Below the pieces are notes generated by a model, which was given only the letters and a program-made list of their open reading frames with translations, was not told the DNA's origin and did not search any database. A stretch of DNA of 64,000 nucleotides from Penium margaritaceum (Eukaryota; Streptophyta; Zygnematophyceae; Desmidiales; Peniaceae): NCBI GenBank assembly GCA_023375785.1, contig SZWC01007359.1, positions 40,076 to 104,075 on the forward strand, written 5' to 3'. The position numbers were made by a program, and so were the translations under genes. Of this stretch, positions 33,077-43,630 are shown one piece after another (within the stretch, counting starts at the first letter, position 1; each line of letters opens with the position of its first letter).

Positions 33077-33910
33077 CGCAATGCTCAGTATGGGGCCAAA
33101 CGTAAAAAATGATGTGAAGAAGAAGCTGACAGCGTTTCTCAAGGAGTTGAAACGTTAAAAACATTTGCCGTTTTGACCCCAAAAATGCTGACATCAGTAC
33201 AGCCTATGCTGACGTCAGCGTTTTAACGCTAGCGGAAAAAAGCTAGCATTTTTTGGTAGCACTTTTTATGCCATTGGTTTTTTTTGTCACGCAAACTCGT
33301 GTGACCGGTGGGGATGACCTCGTCATCCTCTGCTCGCGGTTGCACAAGGGCTGCGTAGGCCTGCGTAGTGTTGTGTTCTTTATGCGCAGCTGCACAGCAC
33401 TGCTGTGCTGTAGCAGTGCTGTGCAAGGCCGCCGGTGCTGCTGCGGTGGGTCTAATGGTGCGCTGTTGTAGCCGCTGCCATTGCTGAAATGCTGCTACTG
33501 CCGCTATTGCTGCTGTCATTATAGCAGCTGCAATGCCGTTGCTGTTTCGCTACTGCTGCTGTGCTGCTGGTGATGCTCGCATCTGTTGCTGCCATCGCTG
33601 ATGCAAGCTGATGCCACTGGCGCGTGCTGCAATTGCTCGTAGCCGCCGTTGGAAGCTGCTGTTGTGAGCTGCTACTCCCTTTTTTTATGTTTTTGGTGTA
33701 CAAGCTGGCAACTAGACACGGCTGTTGCTGCCACACGGTGCTTCTGCTGTAGACCGGTGTGGCTACTGGATATCGTCACTGCTGCAACTCCACTTCCTAC
33801 GGTGGTGGCGATTGCGTGGTGACGTCGCTGTTGCTAATGTCGGCTGCGACGGGTCCGGTGATGTGGCGGTGGCGGTGACTCTCACTACTGCTGTCGGTGC
33901 TACGTCTCTG

Positions 33911-34043
33911 CGGTGCAGCTCAGTGAGAGAGGTCTCACTGCTCTCATACCATGAGAAATTGCTAGGAAGCTTCCTAACCTTGCTGTTGCTGATGTGGCGA
34001 CACTGTCTAGTCAGCTGGTGCACTAGCAAACAAGCAGGTGCAA
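33911..34043. repeat. 133-bp direct duplicate of 34090-34222
   Basis: Identical base for base to 34090-34222, with only N between the two. It includes leader, PBS and the first ~90 bp of the AN 5' LTR. Probably the same sequence assembled twice on either side of a gap. Confidence 0.9.
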
Positions 34044-34089
34044 NNNNNNNNNNNNNNNNNNNNNNNNNNNNNNNNNNNNNNNNNNNNNN
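34044..34089. other. Assembly gap (46 N)
   Basis: Forty-six undetermined bases between two identical 133-bp sequences, so its true size is doubtful. Confidence 0.99.
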
Positions 34090-34118
34090 CGGTGCAGCTC
34101 AGTGAGAGAGGTCTCACT

Positions 34119-34130
34119 GCTCTCATACCA
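34119..34130 (-). promoter_or_regulatory. Primer-binding site of AN
   Basis: GCTCTCATACCA in plus-strand view, that is TGGTATGAGAGC on the sense strand, next to the 5' LTR. The same string also occurs at 33940-33951 in the duplicated segment. Confidence 0.8.
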
Positions 34131-34776
34131 TGAGAAATTGCTAGGAAGCTTCCTAACCTTGCTGTTGCTGATGTGGCGACACTGTCTAGTCAGCTGGTGC
34201 ACTAGCAAACAAGCAGGTGCAAGAAACAACAAGGATCAGGCTAGGGAGACGCGCAAAGTCTCATAAGCTCTAATAGCTTAGTAATGCAGAGAGGATTGAC
34301 AACTGACAAATACAAAGCATAGATACCTGCTACGGCACACGGCGGGTGACGCATGCCGCAGTGTTAGTTTATCCTAAAACCAGCTCAAAACCATTGCTTT
34401 GGCCGCAACTCTGCGCACAGACATCCAATCTCAACACCGTCTGAACCTAGAGATGCAAAATCTTGAGCCAGACACTACGACTAATCACACGCACAAGTCC
34501 GGCATCGATCGGTGGACAGACAATGCAAAACATACAAATTGGGCTCGAGAGCTAATCCACCGAGAAAACTCTAGCGTCTGCAAAAAAACTACCGAGCACC
34601 CCAGCAAGCACCCGGGACGTCATGGCAGTCGTCTAGCACCTGCTGGTGGATGGATCCACCAACCTTCTATACTCCGGCGGCAGCTGGGCCCGCATCACGG
34701 ATCTGCACGAGCATGGACACGGCCGAGGGGTCATAGTGAGCTCTACAAATGAACGGAAATAACTCACATCACAACA
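34131..34776 (-). repeat. 5' LTR of AN
   Basis: About 646 bp from TGAGAAATTGCTAGG to CACATCACAACA, paired with 27702-28317. The AACCA duplication follows at 34777-34781. Confidence 0.9.
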
Positions 34777-35740
34777 AACCAAGGGCTATGTACTCTGCCT
34801 TTGCGGATTTACGTGCAATGCACCCCTGCTTGCGATTGCGCCAAGACACTACTATGCCGCCAACCACAAAGATCCAGCTTGTGCGGCTCTTACCGTCAGG
34901 ACTACCGGCCTAGTCACTCACTCTAGTGTAGCCCACCGCGACAACAAACGGCTGTCGGTGGAACATGAGACCTCGCCGTGGAGTCGAGAGGACATAGCGC
35001 AGGACTCGGATCGCGGCCTCGAAGTGGAGGTGATGCGTTTCTTGAGAGAAATAAGCTAGGAGGTTGACGATGAACGCGATGTCTGGACGCGTCGTCGTCG
35101 ACAGGAACATCAGTGACCCGATAACATGCAAATACGCGGTCACGTCTATTGGCTCCTCCACCACAGTTGGATAGGAGCTTTTGAGCATCGCCTGACCGTC
35201 GGGCAACATGGGTGAGGATACTATCGGCACGAGGGACAAGTCCTCAGAGAAGCGTCCAGAGAGGGTGCTGATGCAAGCAGCCTAATGGACATGTAGTATG
35301 CTCGCGTAGTGATCATGCTCAAGCTCCATACCCAGAAAGACTCGCGCTGGCCCGAGGCCTCGGGCCCGAGGCCCGAGGCCCAAAGTCGTCGAAGCCTTGT
35401 GGCTACACCATGTAGAGCTCCTTGCCCTCCAGTGAGCCATGGAGGAAGGCGTTGCTCACATGCATCTGATGCAATTCCCACCCATGTTGTGCAACCAGAC
35501 TGAACAACACGCGGCTGGTGGAGAACTGACCGACGGGTGCGAAGATCTGGTCATAGGCGATCCCAGGTATCTGAGCAAACCCCTTAGCCGTGAGACGAGC
35601 TTTGTCCTTGTCCAGAGACCTGTCTGGCTTCCATCTCCGCCGGAGAACCCACTTGGTGCCGATGGCCTTGTCGCCCGAGGGAAGGTCGACGAGCTCGTAG
35701 ACGTGATGTTGCCGGATGGCAATGACTGATGTGATCATTG
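34777..35740 (-). pseudogene. D reverse transcriptase and start of RNase H
   Basis: From high to low: HVYELVDLPSGDKAIGTKWVLRRRWKPDRSLDKDKARL, FAPVGQFSTSRVLFSLVAQHGWELHQMHVSNAFLHGSLEGKELYMV, then a thumb-side part with MSLVPIVSSPMLPDGQAML, DVTAYLHVIGSLMFLSTTTRPDIAFIVNLLAYFSQ and FEAAIRVLRYVLSTPRRGLMFHRQ. RNase H begins next and is cut by AN. Sequence differs clearly from family A, which supports a separate family. Broken and incomplete. Confidence 0.82.
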
Positions 35741-35857
35741 CAGACCTACATCCAGGTTGGGCTCTGGGCTACGCCCTGCTCCATCAAGAACACCGGTATG
35801 CCGTTACGGCTGCACTTATGGAGCTGCCACCGGGGGCACGGAACACGCATGCCCTCA

Positions 35858-36600
35858 CTATGGGGGTCGTTGGGTGAGAGGACATACTGAAGTGGCCTGA
35901 GTGCTAACTATCGGGATCCTAGGTCTGAGGCTCCCGCGTGGACCACGTGTGTAGCGAGCCGGCACGGACGGGGGAGCCTGCTCTAAGGGGCCAACAGACG
36001 CCGATGGGGCGGCTGGCCCGGAGGGGCCGGCAGACAGAGATGGGGCAGCCGGCCTTGAGGGGCTGGCGGACTCGGACGGGGCAGCCGGCCCTGAGGGGCT
36101 GGCGGACACGCATGGGGCAGGCGGCCCTGAGGGACTGGCGGACACAGACGGGGCAGCCGGCCGTGAGGTGCTCGCGGACACGGATGGGGCAGCCGGCCTT
36201 GAAGGACTGGCGGACACGGACGGGGTGGCCGACGCTGAGGGGCTAGCGGACACGGGCGGGCAGCCGGCCCCGAGGGACTGGCGGACATGGGCGGGACAGC
36301 CGGCCCTGAGGGGCTGGCGGACACAGTCGGGATAGCCGGCCCTGAGGGGCTAGTGGACACGCGCGGGGAAGCCGGGCCCGAGGGGCTGGCGGACACAGAC
36401 GGGGTAGCCGGCCCAGAGGGGCTGACGTCCACCGACGAGGAAGCTGGCCCTAAGGGGCTGGCGGCCACAGACGGGGAAGCCGGCCCTGAGGGGCTGGCGG
36501 CCACTGACGGGGAAGCCGGCCCTGAGGGGGTAGCGGACACGGACGTGGCGGCCGGCGAAAATGGGTCCGTGGACGTCGGCGATGGACCACCCGGACGCGG
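35858..36600 (-). repeat. 36-bp coding minisatellite in D (integrase-RT linker)
   Basis: About sixteen tandem 36-bp units (plus-strand view GGGGCTGGCGGACAC plus GGGGCAGCCGGCCC blocks). On the sense strand each encodes 12 residues of the type SASPSGPAAPSV. The period keeps the frame. It lies in the linker between integrase and reverse transcriptase, where family A has a non-repetitive Pro/Ser-rich spacer. Confidence 0.88.
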
Positions 36601-36682
36601 GAAGACCAAGGATGGACTCACCATTCCTCCACGCGATGGGAGGAACATCGACGCGCCTGAGCAAACGAGGTCACGGGGAATC

Positions 36683-37573
36683 AGGTCGTCAAAGAAGAGG
36701 GCATCCAAGGAGCGGGATCCCAAAATTGCCAGGCTTTTGACTGACGGGAGACACCAAGGAAGGTGCACGGGCGACCGCGAGGGACAGCTCGCCACCCTGG
36801 TGCAGGGTTGGCAAACAGACGATGGCGACGCAGCCCCAGACATGGGCTGGACACAAGTCGGCACGTTCTCCAAACCAAAGCTGGTATGGGGTGGACTGAC
36901 AAGGAATGGGTCCATGGGGATTTCGGTTCCAGACCCATGTCATGTAGGTTATGGCTTCAAAGTAGAAGCCGTCAGAGGCGCCGGAATCGACCTGCAAGGT
37001 ACGGACAGCGTCGGCCATAGTGCGGTTCCACTGTTCAGAGACCCCGTTCTGGGCGGGGGTGTACGGCGCCAACGTCTCATGATGGACCCCACGGGAGGCA
37101 AGGAAAAGAGTGGTCTCCCCCAGAAACTCGCCCCCGCGGTATGAGTAGAAGCGGCGGAGGGAGCGACCACAATCGCGTTCAGCGCGGACAAGCCAATCTT
37201 GAATGGTGGGCGCGACGTCTCTTCTCTGCCGCATGCAAAAAACCCAGCGATAGCAAGAGTAGTCGTCCGTAAGGGTCAGAACATAACGACCGTGCTCCAT
37301 GACAGACTTTATCGGGAGAGGACCCATGACGTCAAGGTGGACAAGGTCGACCGGGACAGACGCTTGAGAGGTTGAGAGGGGGTAGGTGGAGCGGTGCATC
37401 TTGCCCTGAGCGCAATCGATGCACTCAATGGGGCACGACAGAGGAAAGGAGGCTGATTCAAGACCCGTGGCTGGTTGTATGCAAAGCATGCTATCAATAG
37501 CGGCAAAAGTGGACGTGACAGAGGCGGCGATGCAGAAGACGCGTGTGCTGTGGAGACAATGTGCTGGTGACAA
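36683..37573 (-). pseudogene. D GAG-pre-integrase and integrase
   Basis: A long open stretch encodes the pre-integrase zinc region (CIDCAQGKMHRSTYPLS), PVDLVHLDVMGPLPIKSVMEHGRYVLTLTDDYSCYRWVF, GGEFLGETTLFLASRGVHHETLAPYTPAQNGVSEQWNRTMADAVRTL, and YMTWVWNRNPHGPIPCQSTPYQLWFGERADLCPAHVWG. This is a copia rve core of a family distinct from A and E. Confidence 0.85.
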
Positions 37574-38278
37574 ACAAGTGGCCAGTTTCAGTCGACCCTA
37601 TGCCCAGATCCAGAAGTTGAGTTCCCAGCTCGAAAACTGGTCGCCAACTTGAAGTGGTGGCGGTGGAGTTTCGAAGTGTTTTGGCCTGTGGCCGGCACCC
37701 AAAGTGGGGCCTAGGAATGATGTCACCGTCTGGTGTTGGTGTAGGGTGTGTTGTTGCGCCAGGTACTGTGTGGCAAAGGATAGGGCCGGGCTCGCGTATC
37801 CTTGCGGAGAAAACGGCGCTTGCTGATGTTGGTGTGGCTGCTGCGGGGAGGCTGCTGCTGCAGTGGTGGCGGCTGCTGCTGCTGCTGCTGCTGTTGCCAC
37901 GGTTGCTGCGGCAATGGGGGTGGCGGTAGTTGTAGTGCCGTGAGCTGCTGTGTCAGAGCTGCGAGCTGCTGTGTCATAGCGACGAGCGGATCCGTCGAGG
38001 AAGAAGGATTGAAGACAGATTGTGCAGGGTGATGCTACTGCTGCTGCTCCTGGTGTTGCTCCTGGTGTTGCTGCTGCTGCTGTTCTTGTTGTTTCTGCTG
38101 TTGCTGCTGTTGCTCTTGCTGCTGCTGCTAGTGTTGTTGTTGTTTCTGCTGCAACTACTGGTGCTACTGATGCGATTGCTGCTCCTGCTATTGCAGTTGG
38201 TGCAGTTGCTACAAGAAAGGGGGACGAGGTCCCCCCCCAATCAGAGGAGGACCCGTCCCCGATAGCACTAATGGGCAT
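37574..38278 (-). pseudogene. D gag-like region
   Basis: Encodes a protein rich in Ala, Thr and Gln from imperfect triplet repeats (plus strand CTG/TTG-rich, 37830-38200), ending in GHRPKHFETPPPPLQVGDQFSSWELNFWIW. That segment resembles the PKDFEAPPP...WEILFQVWAT block of A1 gag. The likely start is near 38278. It meets integrase sequence without recognisable protease, so it is incomplete. Confidence 0.65.
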
Positions 38279-39502
38279 GTTTTAGGCACCCTCCCCTTTT
38301 TTTGTTTTTTTTTTGTTTTTTTTTCTCCTTGTGCTGCTGACGTCAACAGTGACGTCAACGGTGTTGTCAGCTCGAAAAGGTTGACTTTAGCCAATCTTGT
38401 TTAGAATATGCAGGATTGCCCCTTTTTTTGCTTGATAACGTTAACAATGACGTCAACTGAATGGCTGCTGACATCAGCAGCGGCTGTTGCTGAGGTCGCT
38501 GCTGCTATAGCTGCTACTGCTGTTGTAGCTGCTGCTACTGCTGTTGAAGTACCAGCTGCTGCTGCTGTTGATGCAGCAGCTGCTGTTACTGCTACCACTA
38601 CTATAGCTGCTGTAGCTACTGCTGCTGTTGCTGATGCTGCTACTGGTGTTGGTGATGTTGCTGCTGCTGCTGCGAGCTGCTGCGGCTATTGTAGCAGCTA
38701 AGGCAGTTGTTGACAGGGTGGGGGATTTTTTCTTGTGTGCTTTTCTTTGTTTTTTGTTTTTTCTTCCCTTCTTCTCAGCATGCTCTCTGCTTGCTATGGG
38801 TAGCGGGCAGCAAGCAGCGGGCTCGATGCTCGTTGCCAGCAGCCCGCTGCTCGCGGCGAGCAGCGTGCTCACTGCCTGCTGCTCACTGCTTGCGAGGAGC
38901 TGCGGGCAGTGGGCAGCAGCAACTCGCTGCTACTGCTGCTCCAGCCGGCTGGTGCTATTGCTGCTGCTGGCCGCCACTGGTGCTTGCCGCTACGGGCTGC
39001 TGTTGCCACAACCTGCTGCGAGCTGCTCCTATTGACAGCTGTTGTTGCTGTTTTGAAAGCTACTGCTGGCTGCTACTACAGCAAGCTCCTGCTGCGAGCT
39101 GCTGTTGCTGACAACTGCTGCTGGTGCTGCACACAGCTGCGGCTTGCTGGTGTTGCCAATGCTTGCTAGAGTTGCCTACCGCTGCTGCTGCTACATGTTG
39201 CTGCTGCTGCTTGCTGGTGCCAGTCATTGCACCTGGGTGACGTGCGTCGTCATTTGTTGATGTCAGACGTGGCCTGCCGCTCACCTCCTCGCGTCAAGCG
39301 TGGGGGTTAGTGCTGCCGGGAAAATCCATCTCCATTTCCCCTGGCCCAGTGGCCGTGGGAAAACATCTCATGCCGCCACCAGGCGGGTTAATGCTGCCGG
39401 AAAAAATTCCGGCAACATTTCCCCTGCACTGGCGCGTATGGGGGTCCGCCTACGTTGTGTGGCACCTGTACGCCAGTGTCCTGCTGCTGCTGCTACGCTC
39501 TG
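38279..39502 (-). other. D leader: TGACGTCA motifs and CAG-rich tract
   Basis: TGACGTCAAC-type motifs occur within 38336-38480. Triplet-rich tracts (CTG/GCT in plus-strand view, CAG/AGC on the sense strand) run from about 38470 to 38720 and 38780 to 39230. TGCCGGGAAAA and TGCCGGAAAAAA repeats lie at 39310-39420. Only low-complexity frames are present; no gene. Confidence 0.78.
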
Positions 39503-39514
39503 GCTCTGATACCA
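39503..39514 (-). promoter_or_regulatory. Primer-binding site of D
   Basis: GCTCTGATACCA in plus-strand view, an exact initiator Met-tRNA complement on the sense strand, three bases inside the LTR. Confidence 0.92.
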
Positions 39515-39517
39515 AGT

Positions 39518-40357
39518 TGGAATCCATGCAGCAGGTTGAGGCAGCAGCGTTGTTGATACAGCGTGCGGGCTTCCATGCTCGTTGCTTAAGTCCACTGCCC
39601 CCTCGGTCTGCTGCTCTAGAGTCTAAGTCTGTGTGCTCTGGGTTTGTTACTCAGAGATGCGCGCACCAGAGTTAGCGCCAGAAAGCATCTGAAAACTGGA
39701 AGTGACTGATTAGTAATCAAGAATGAACAACAATGGGAGACCCCTCCAAGTTATACCTCCCCCCAGCTCTGTAGAGCTTTGTTACTCAGATCACCAGCCA
39801 ATAAGAAAGTATCTCTGTTTTCAGGCTGGCAGGTTTTCTCGGTGAGGCCTGCCAGACGACCGACAGCCCAAAACCCGGGCGTCATCCGTTTTTCCTGAAA
39901 ACTGGACCATACCATAACACCAACACTGCAAACGCAGCCCTACGGTCAGAAACAACTAGAAAAATGGTAACAAAGAGTTATGACTGCCCGAACCCAGGCA
40001 GTGCCTACGTTGGTCCAATGTGCCAAACAGTGCCCCGCAATATGAAATATGGACCCTAGGCAGAGCATGACGCTGTAGACACAACAGCACAGTCAGATCC
40101 AGCACCACAAGTACGCAGACGACCTCTGCGGAGCCAGTGACTGCCGGCGGCTCGACCGCCAAGGAGGCTTGCCGATGGAGTTGAACGCGTTGACGTAGGG
40201 AGGAGGCCCCAACGAGCTGTGAGTAGGCCCAGCGTACGTTGGCTCCACCGGACGACACTCCAGTGGCGTCAAGTCTTGCCTTTAGTCATCTGCATGCCAA
40301 TGTACACGAGCCGGGAGGACACAACAGAGTACAATGAGAGACGCGGAAAAACCAACA
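39518..40357 (-). repeat. 5' LTR of D
   Basis: About 840 bp, paired with 26458-27287. Plus-strand view from TGGAATCCATGCAGCAG to AAAAACCAACA; B resumes at 40358. Confidence 0.88.
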
Positions 40358-40983
40358 CTTGGTGGCTTGTGCAAGTGCTCCGGGAGACCCCATAGAGGTT
40401 GACTGCATGTTGTCTCCGACAGTTTGTACACTCTCTCCGTGGTCGAGACCCGGGTACACGGTGGTTTGTACGAGTACCGTGGGAGACCCAGCACCATTGA
40501 TCGAGTCGTGCCTTTTGTCAGACAGGTGTAGCCTGCATGTGGCTAAGACCCGGGCGTCTGGTTACGTGTAACGGCGTCTTGGGAGGCCTGAACTTGCCTA
40601 GCTTGGTAAGGCCATGATGCTAGTGTGTCACCGTATTGTCTGGTTGTGTTTGGGGTGTATTGGATATCTTCCTGTCAGTTGAGATCCGGGCACACGGTTG
40701 ACTGTTCTGGTGCCTCGGGAGACCTCCAGTTTGTGTTTTCGTGTTCTGGGACATGTGTATTCCCCGTCCGTGCCCTTTAGTGCAGCGGGGATGACGGGGC
40801 CTGGTGGGCTAGCCGCCAGTCCCCAGTACGTAAGCTCATCGTAGGGCTCATTGTACTCCCTCCTTGATTCTTAATTAATTCGTTCCAGACTTAGCCAAAT
40901 CTTGGCGCTGCATTTCTCCCACTTACCACCAGAGCTCATGTCTTGTTCAGCATGGGCCTGCATGCCCTAGACGCATTTCAGCA
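40358..40983 (+). repeat. B 5' LTR, second part
   Basis: Continues 26277-26454 and ends TTTCAGCA. It contains 49-bp hairpin repeats at 40441-40489, 40541-40588 and about 40675-40724. TTCTTAATTAATTCG near 40870 is a possible TATA-like stretch. Its 3' end shares TTCCAGACTTAGCC and GCATGGGCCTGCATGCCC with family C. Confidence 0.88.
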
Positions 40984-40995
40984 TGGTATCAGAGC
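40984..40995 (+). promoter_or_regulatory. Primer-binding site of B
   Basis: TGGTATCAGAGC, exact initiator Met-tRNA complement, directly after the 5' LTR. Confidence 0.95.
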
Positions 40996-41963
40996 GGAGG
41001 GAGGCGGTGTGAGCAACAAAGCAGCAAAACAGATCTGAAATGCAGGAGAGGTGCGCCACTTGGCGCCACGCAGACAGAATTGTTCAGGAGCAGTAAACAT
41101 GTCTTCAACAGCATCAAGATGGTTTCTATCTGAATTTTAGGCTTGGTAGTTAATGGAGACCCTCGGTTTCTACTGGAGTTGCCATATGGGTGGCACAACA
41201 GCACCACCAATGTGGCAACTGCGGCTGATCAACAAAACACCACTTTTCGGTAGGAGAGTGTAAGTGGCAGCCGCGTGCAAGCATTGGTGCAGCCGGATAC
41301 AAGCGGCACAGCTGCTGCGAGCAAGTAGCGTGCATCAGCAGTGCTGCACAAGGAGTAGGAGCTGGCTGCAGCGAGGAGAGTGCAGCACATCAGTGTGTAG
41401 CAAGCGAGTCGTGCAACACCATCAGCAGCAGCCGTGCAAGGCATTGTTTACACCTGTAGCCGGCTGGCTTCACTGAGCATACTTGCACTGCGCTAGCGGC
41501 AAGGTGGAGGCGCAACAGCAGCAGCAGCGTCAGCAATGTAGCAGCTTGCACATGCAAACAGCAGCAGCGAGCTAGTGCGCTGCACTTGCATAATGCAACC
41601 CGAATTTGTGCAGCCTGCACCTGGCTAGCAGTAGCAGCAGTAGCAGTAGACACGAGCAGTTGAAGTAGGATAGCACAGAAACTGCAGCTAGGCGTGGTGG
41701 CCGTGCCCGCATGTGTCAGCAACTGTAGCTTGCAGTCCTGGCAGGCGACGTGTCCTGCTCTGAGCACCTCGCGATTGCTCAGCCAGCAGCGAGCAGCAGA
41801 CGTTGCAGCCCCGCAAGCAGCAGTAGCACTGTGCACACATCAACTGAAAAGGTGCATTGCGTGCGAGCAGCAGCCGCAGCAGCAGCCTGGCGCAGCTTGC
41901 CAACAGTGGCGCAAGCAGCGAGTAGTGGCTGCTTCATTGCGCACTTTGCGCGATTACTAGCTT

Positions 41964-42002
<39 letters not shown>

Positions 42003-42730
42003 TATCGCATTGCAGCCACCGCTGACGCATGCGCCTGGGCCTTCCCCTCTCTTGCCCTCGATTCCTTCTCCTGCTCACTCTCGCTCGCTACCACGGACTC
42101 TGTCTCGCGACCCTGCTAGCGTCACGGGCGGCACATCATTGTGTCAAAATTCACCCATGACCTCGCGTGGGTGCGAAATCACCCACGCGATCATGGGTGG
42201 TTGCCGGTCGCCCTTCCATTCTCCACGCCGGATTTGGTCCGGCCACTTCATTCAACAAAAAAAACTTATGCAGCAGGGACAGTCAAGAAAACCTGGGTTT
42301 TTGGATCATCCAATAGGTACTTCTGTAACCTTTTGTAGAACCGAGAATTCCTTTTGTTTTATTGATTTTTCTTCTTTTCTTCTTCTTACTAAAGGGGAGG
42401 AACTTTTGCATTCTTTTCCTTTTCCTCCTTTTTTGCACAAGTACGTCTACCGTGCACCACAACCCTTTTAGCTCGTTAGTCGATTCCAGACCCTTCCCTT
42501 TTCTTTTGCACCACCTAGGGACAGTGACAGAACCTCTCACATCATCACATCTCATCATCCGTCTGGACAAGATGCTGCCGTGGCCGGGGCCACCTCCTGG
42601 CCCTTACCTCACACAGGGATTTTCTCCCTCGCCCACTGATAGTGTTCTGCACTCTCACCCTCTTCATCCGTGACCCTCGGACTCACTGAGGCCACCGCCG
42701 GGACCACCACCATCTAGTCACCTCGGCCAT
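40996..42730 (+). other. B leader with CAG-rich tract
   Basis: Between about 41265 and 42005 the sense strand is rich in CAG/GCA triplets, ending in an almost pure (CAG)n run of about 12 units at 41963-42000. Sequence from 42010 to 42730 is C- and T-rich and leads into the gag-like frame. The Ala/Cys/Ser-rich frames on both strands are triplet readings. Confidence 0.78.
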
Positions 42731-43630
42731 GTGCTCTCGTGGTCGTTTTCTCCACAGCCGAGCCACAGTCACTCCAACCACGGGTTGCCTTCTGGCACAG
42801 TGCTTCTAGCACCAGCATCACCACCTCATGGTGGTGCTGATCAATCACTCATGTGTTCGGTTACTTCACCACCAGGAGAGAGCTTTTTCCTCCCTCCGTC
42901 GTTTCACGAGCCGACCGGTGCACTGACGCGGACATCACCCTCTCATGGGTCCACGGGAAAGTCTCCTCTCTGGTCAGCTTCTACTCCGACCGGGGCCAGC
43001 ACTCTACACGCCTCCGCGTGTCATCAGCCTGACGGCTTAGTGCCCGGACCACCTCCACCCTCTGGTCATTCTTCTCCGTGGTCCATCTCGTCACCACCGA
43101 GACAGGGCATTCTTCACACTCATTGGCATCATCTGCCGTCTTTAGGGGCCGATGTGTGGCTACCAACACCACCTTTTGTTGATGCTGCCCTCCAGCCGCT
43201 CTCATGGTCGGTTTCTTCACCGCCAGGACACGACATTCTCTATCCTCACCACCATGACTCTCAGAGGATTGGTCACCTTCTTCCACGGCAGGATCCAGCT
43301 TTTCGTGGGTTTGCCTGCCACTTCTGTGGCGATGGACGCCACGGTTGGCGCCGGTGTCACCTGCGCCCCAGTGGGTGGCATCCACCTTGGCTCGCGCCTT
43401 GCGAGTTCCCTCACACACCACAACAGACAGACCTACCTCATTCGTCCGTTCATCACACCGGCGCTCTTGCTATCATGCACACCGAGCTCCAGAGTCTACG
43501 ACAGATGATGCAGCAGATCAGGGACCATCTCTTCACCCATCGGATTGACTCTTCCTATACACCATCGTCCTCATCTTCCTCATCTTCTTCTGAGGGATCT
43601 TCCCCGGGTGCACTGGACCTTCTGGCTTAG
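42731..43630 (+). pseudogene. B gag-like protein with zinc knuckle
   Basis: An open stretch of 299 codons. Residues up to about 190 are Pro/Ser/His-rich with loose repeats (SPPGESFF..., SSPPRQGILH, SSPPGHDILYP). A zinc knuckle CHFCGDGRHGWRRC (CX2CX4HX4C, 43316-43357) follows, then PSGWHPPWLAPCEFPH and MHTELQSLRQMMQQIRDHLF, a likely short coiled coil, and a Ser-rich tail. Knuckle and following residues closely match C1 (851-892). This suggests a nucleic-acid-binding gag-type protein. The family has no capsid domain I can name, and the start codon is uncertain because the frame is open upstream of the first ATG. Confidence 0.65.

Larger units (their letters stand above)
33077..34118 (-). other. 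AN leader with CAG-rich tract and N gap
   Basis: Holds TGACGTCA-like motifs at 33187-33220 and a CTG/GCC triplet tract at about 33380-33690 (CAG on the sense strand). Then comes 33911-34043, an exact copy of 34090-34222 that includes PBS and LTR sequence. No gene. Confidence 0.75.
27702..34776 (-). mobile_element. AN: Ty1/copia element of a diverged A subfamily, nested in D
   Basis: Minus strand: 5' LTR (34776-34131), PBS, leader, gag, protease, integrase, reverse transcriptase remnant, RNase H, PPT, 3' LTR (28317-27702). It is flanked by an exact AACCA duplication within the D RNase H gene. The LTRs share A-family blocks (AAGCTTCCTA, CTGCCG-GGC, CCACTGTTTTGGCC) but differ clearly from A1-A3. 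The pair looks about 92% alike by eye, so AN is a little younger than D. Pol is broken and incomplete. It contains the N gap. Confidence 0.9.
26458..40357 (-). mobile_element. D: Ty1/copia LTR retrotransposon, carrying nested AN
   Basis: Minus strand: 5' LTR (40357-39518), PBS, leader with TGACGTCA motifs and CAG-rich tract, gag-like region, integrase, a linker of 36-bp repeats, reverse transcriptase, RNase H (split by AN at 27702-34776), PPT and 3' LTR (27287-26458). Both ends lie in the same place of B's 5' LTR. A clean duplication is not seen. LTRs look about 90% alike by eye over 150 bp. Broken, roughly five or more breaks. Confidence 0.87.

Noticed and set aside
36287-37144. Plus-strand Gly/Ala/Asp-rich 285-codon frame
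   Set aside because: Antisense of D's 36-bp minisatellite and integrase. The minus strand carries recognisable integrase motifs.
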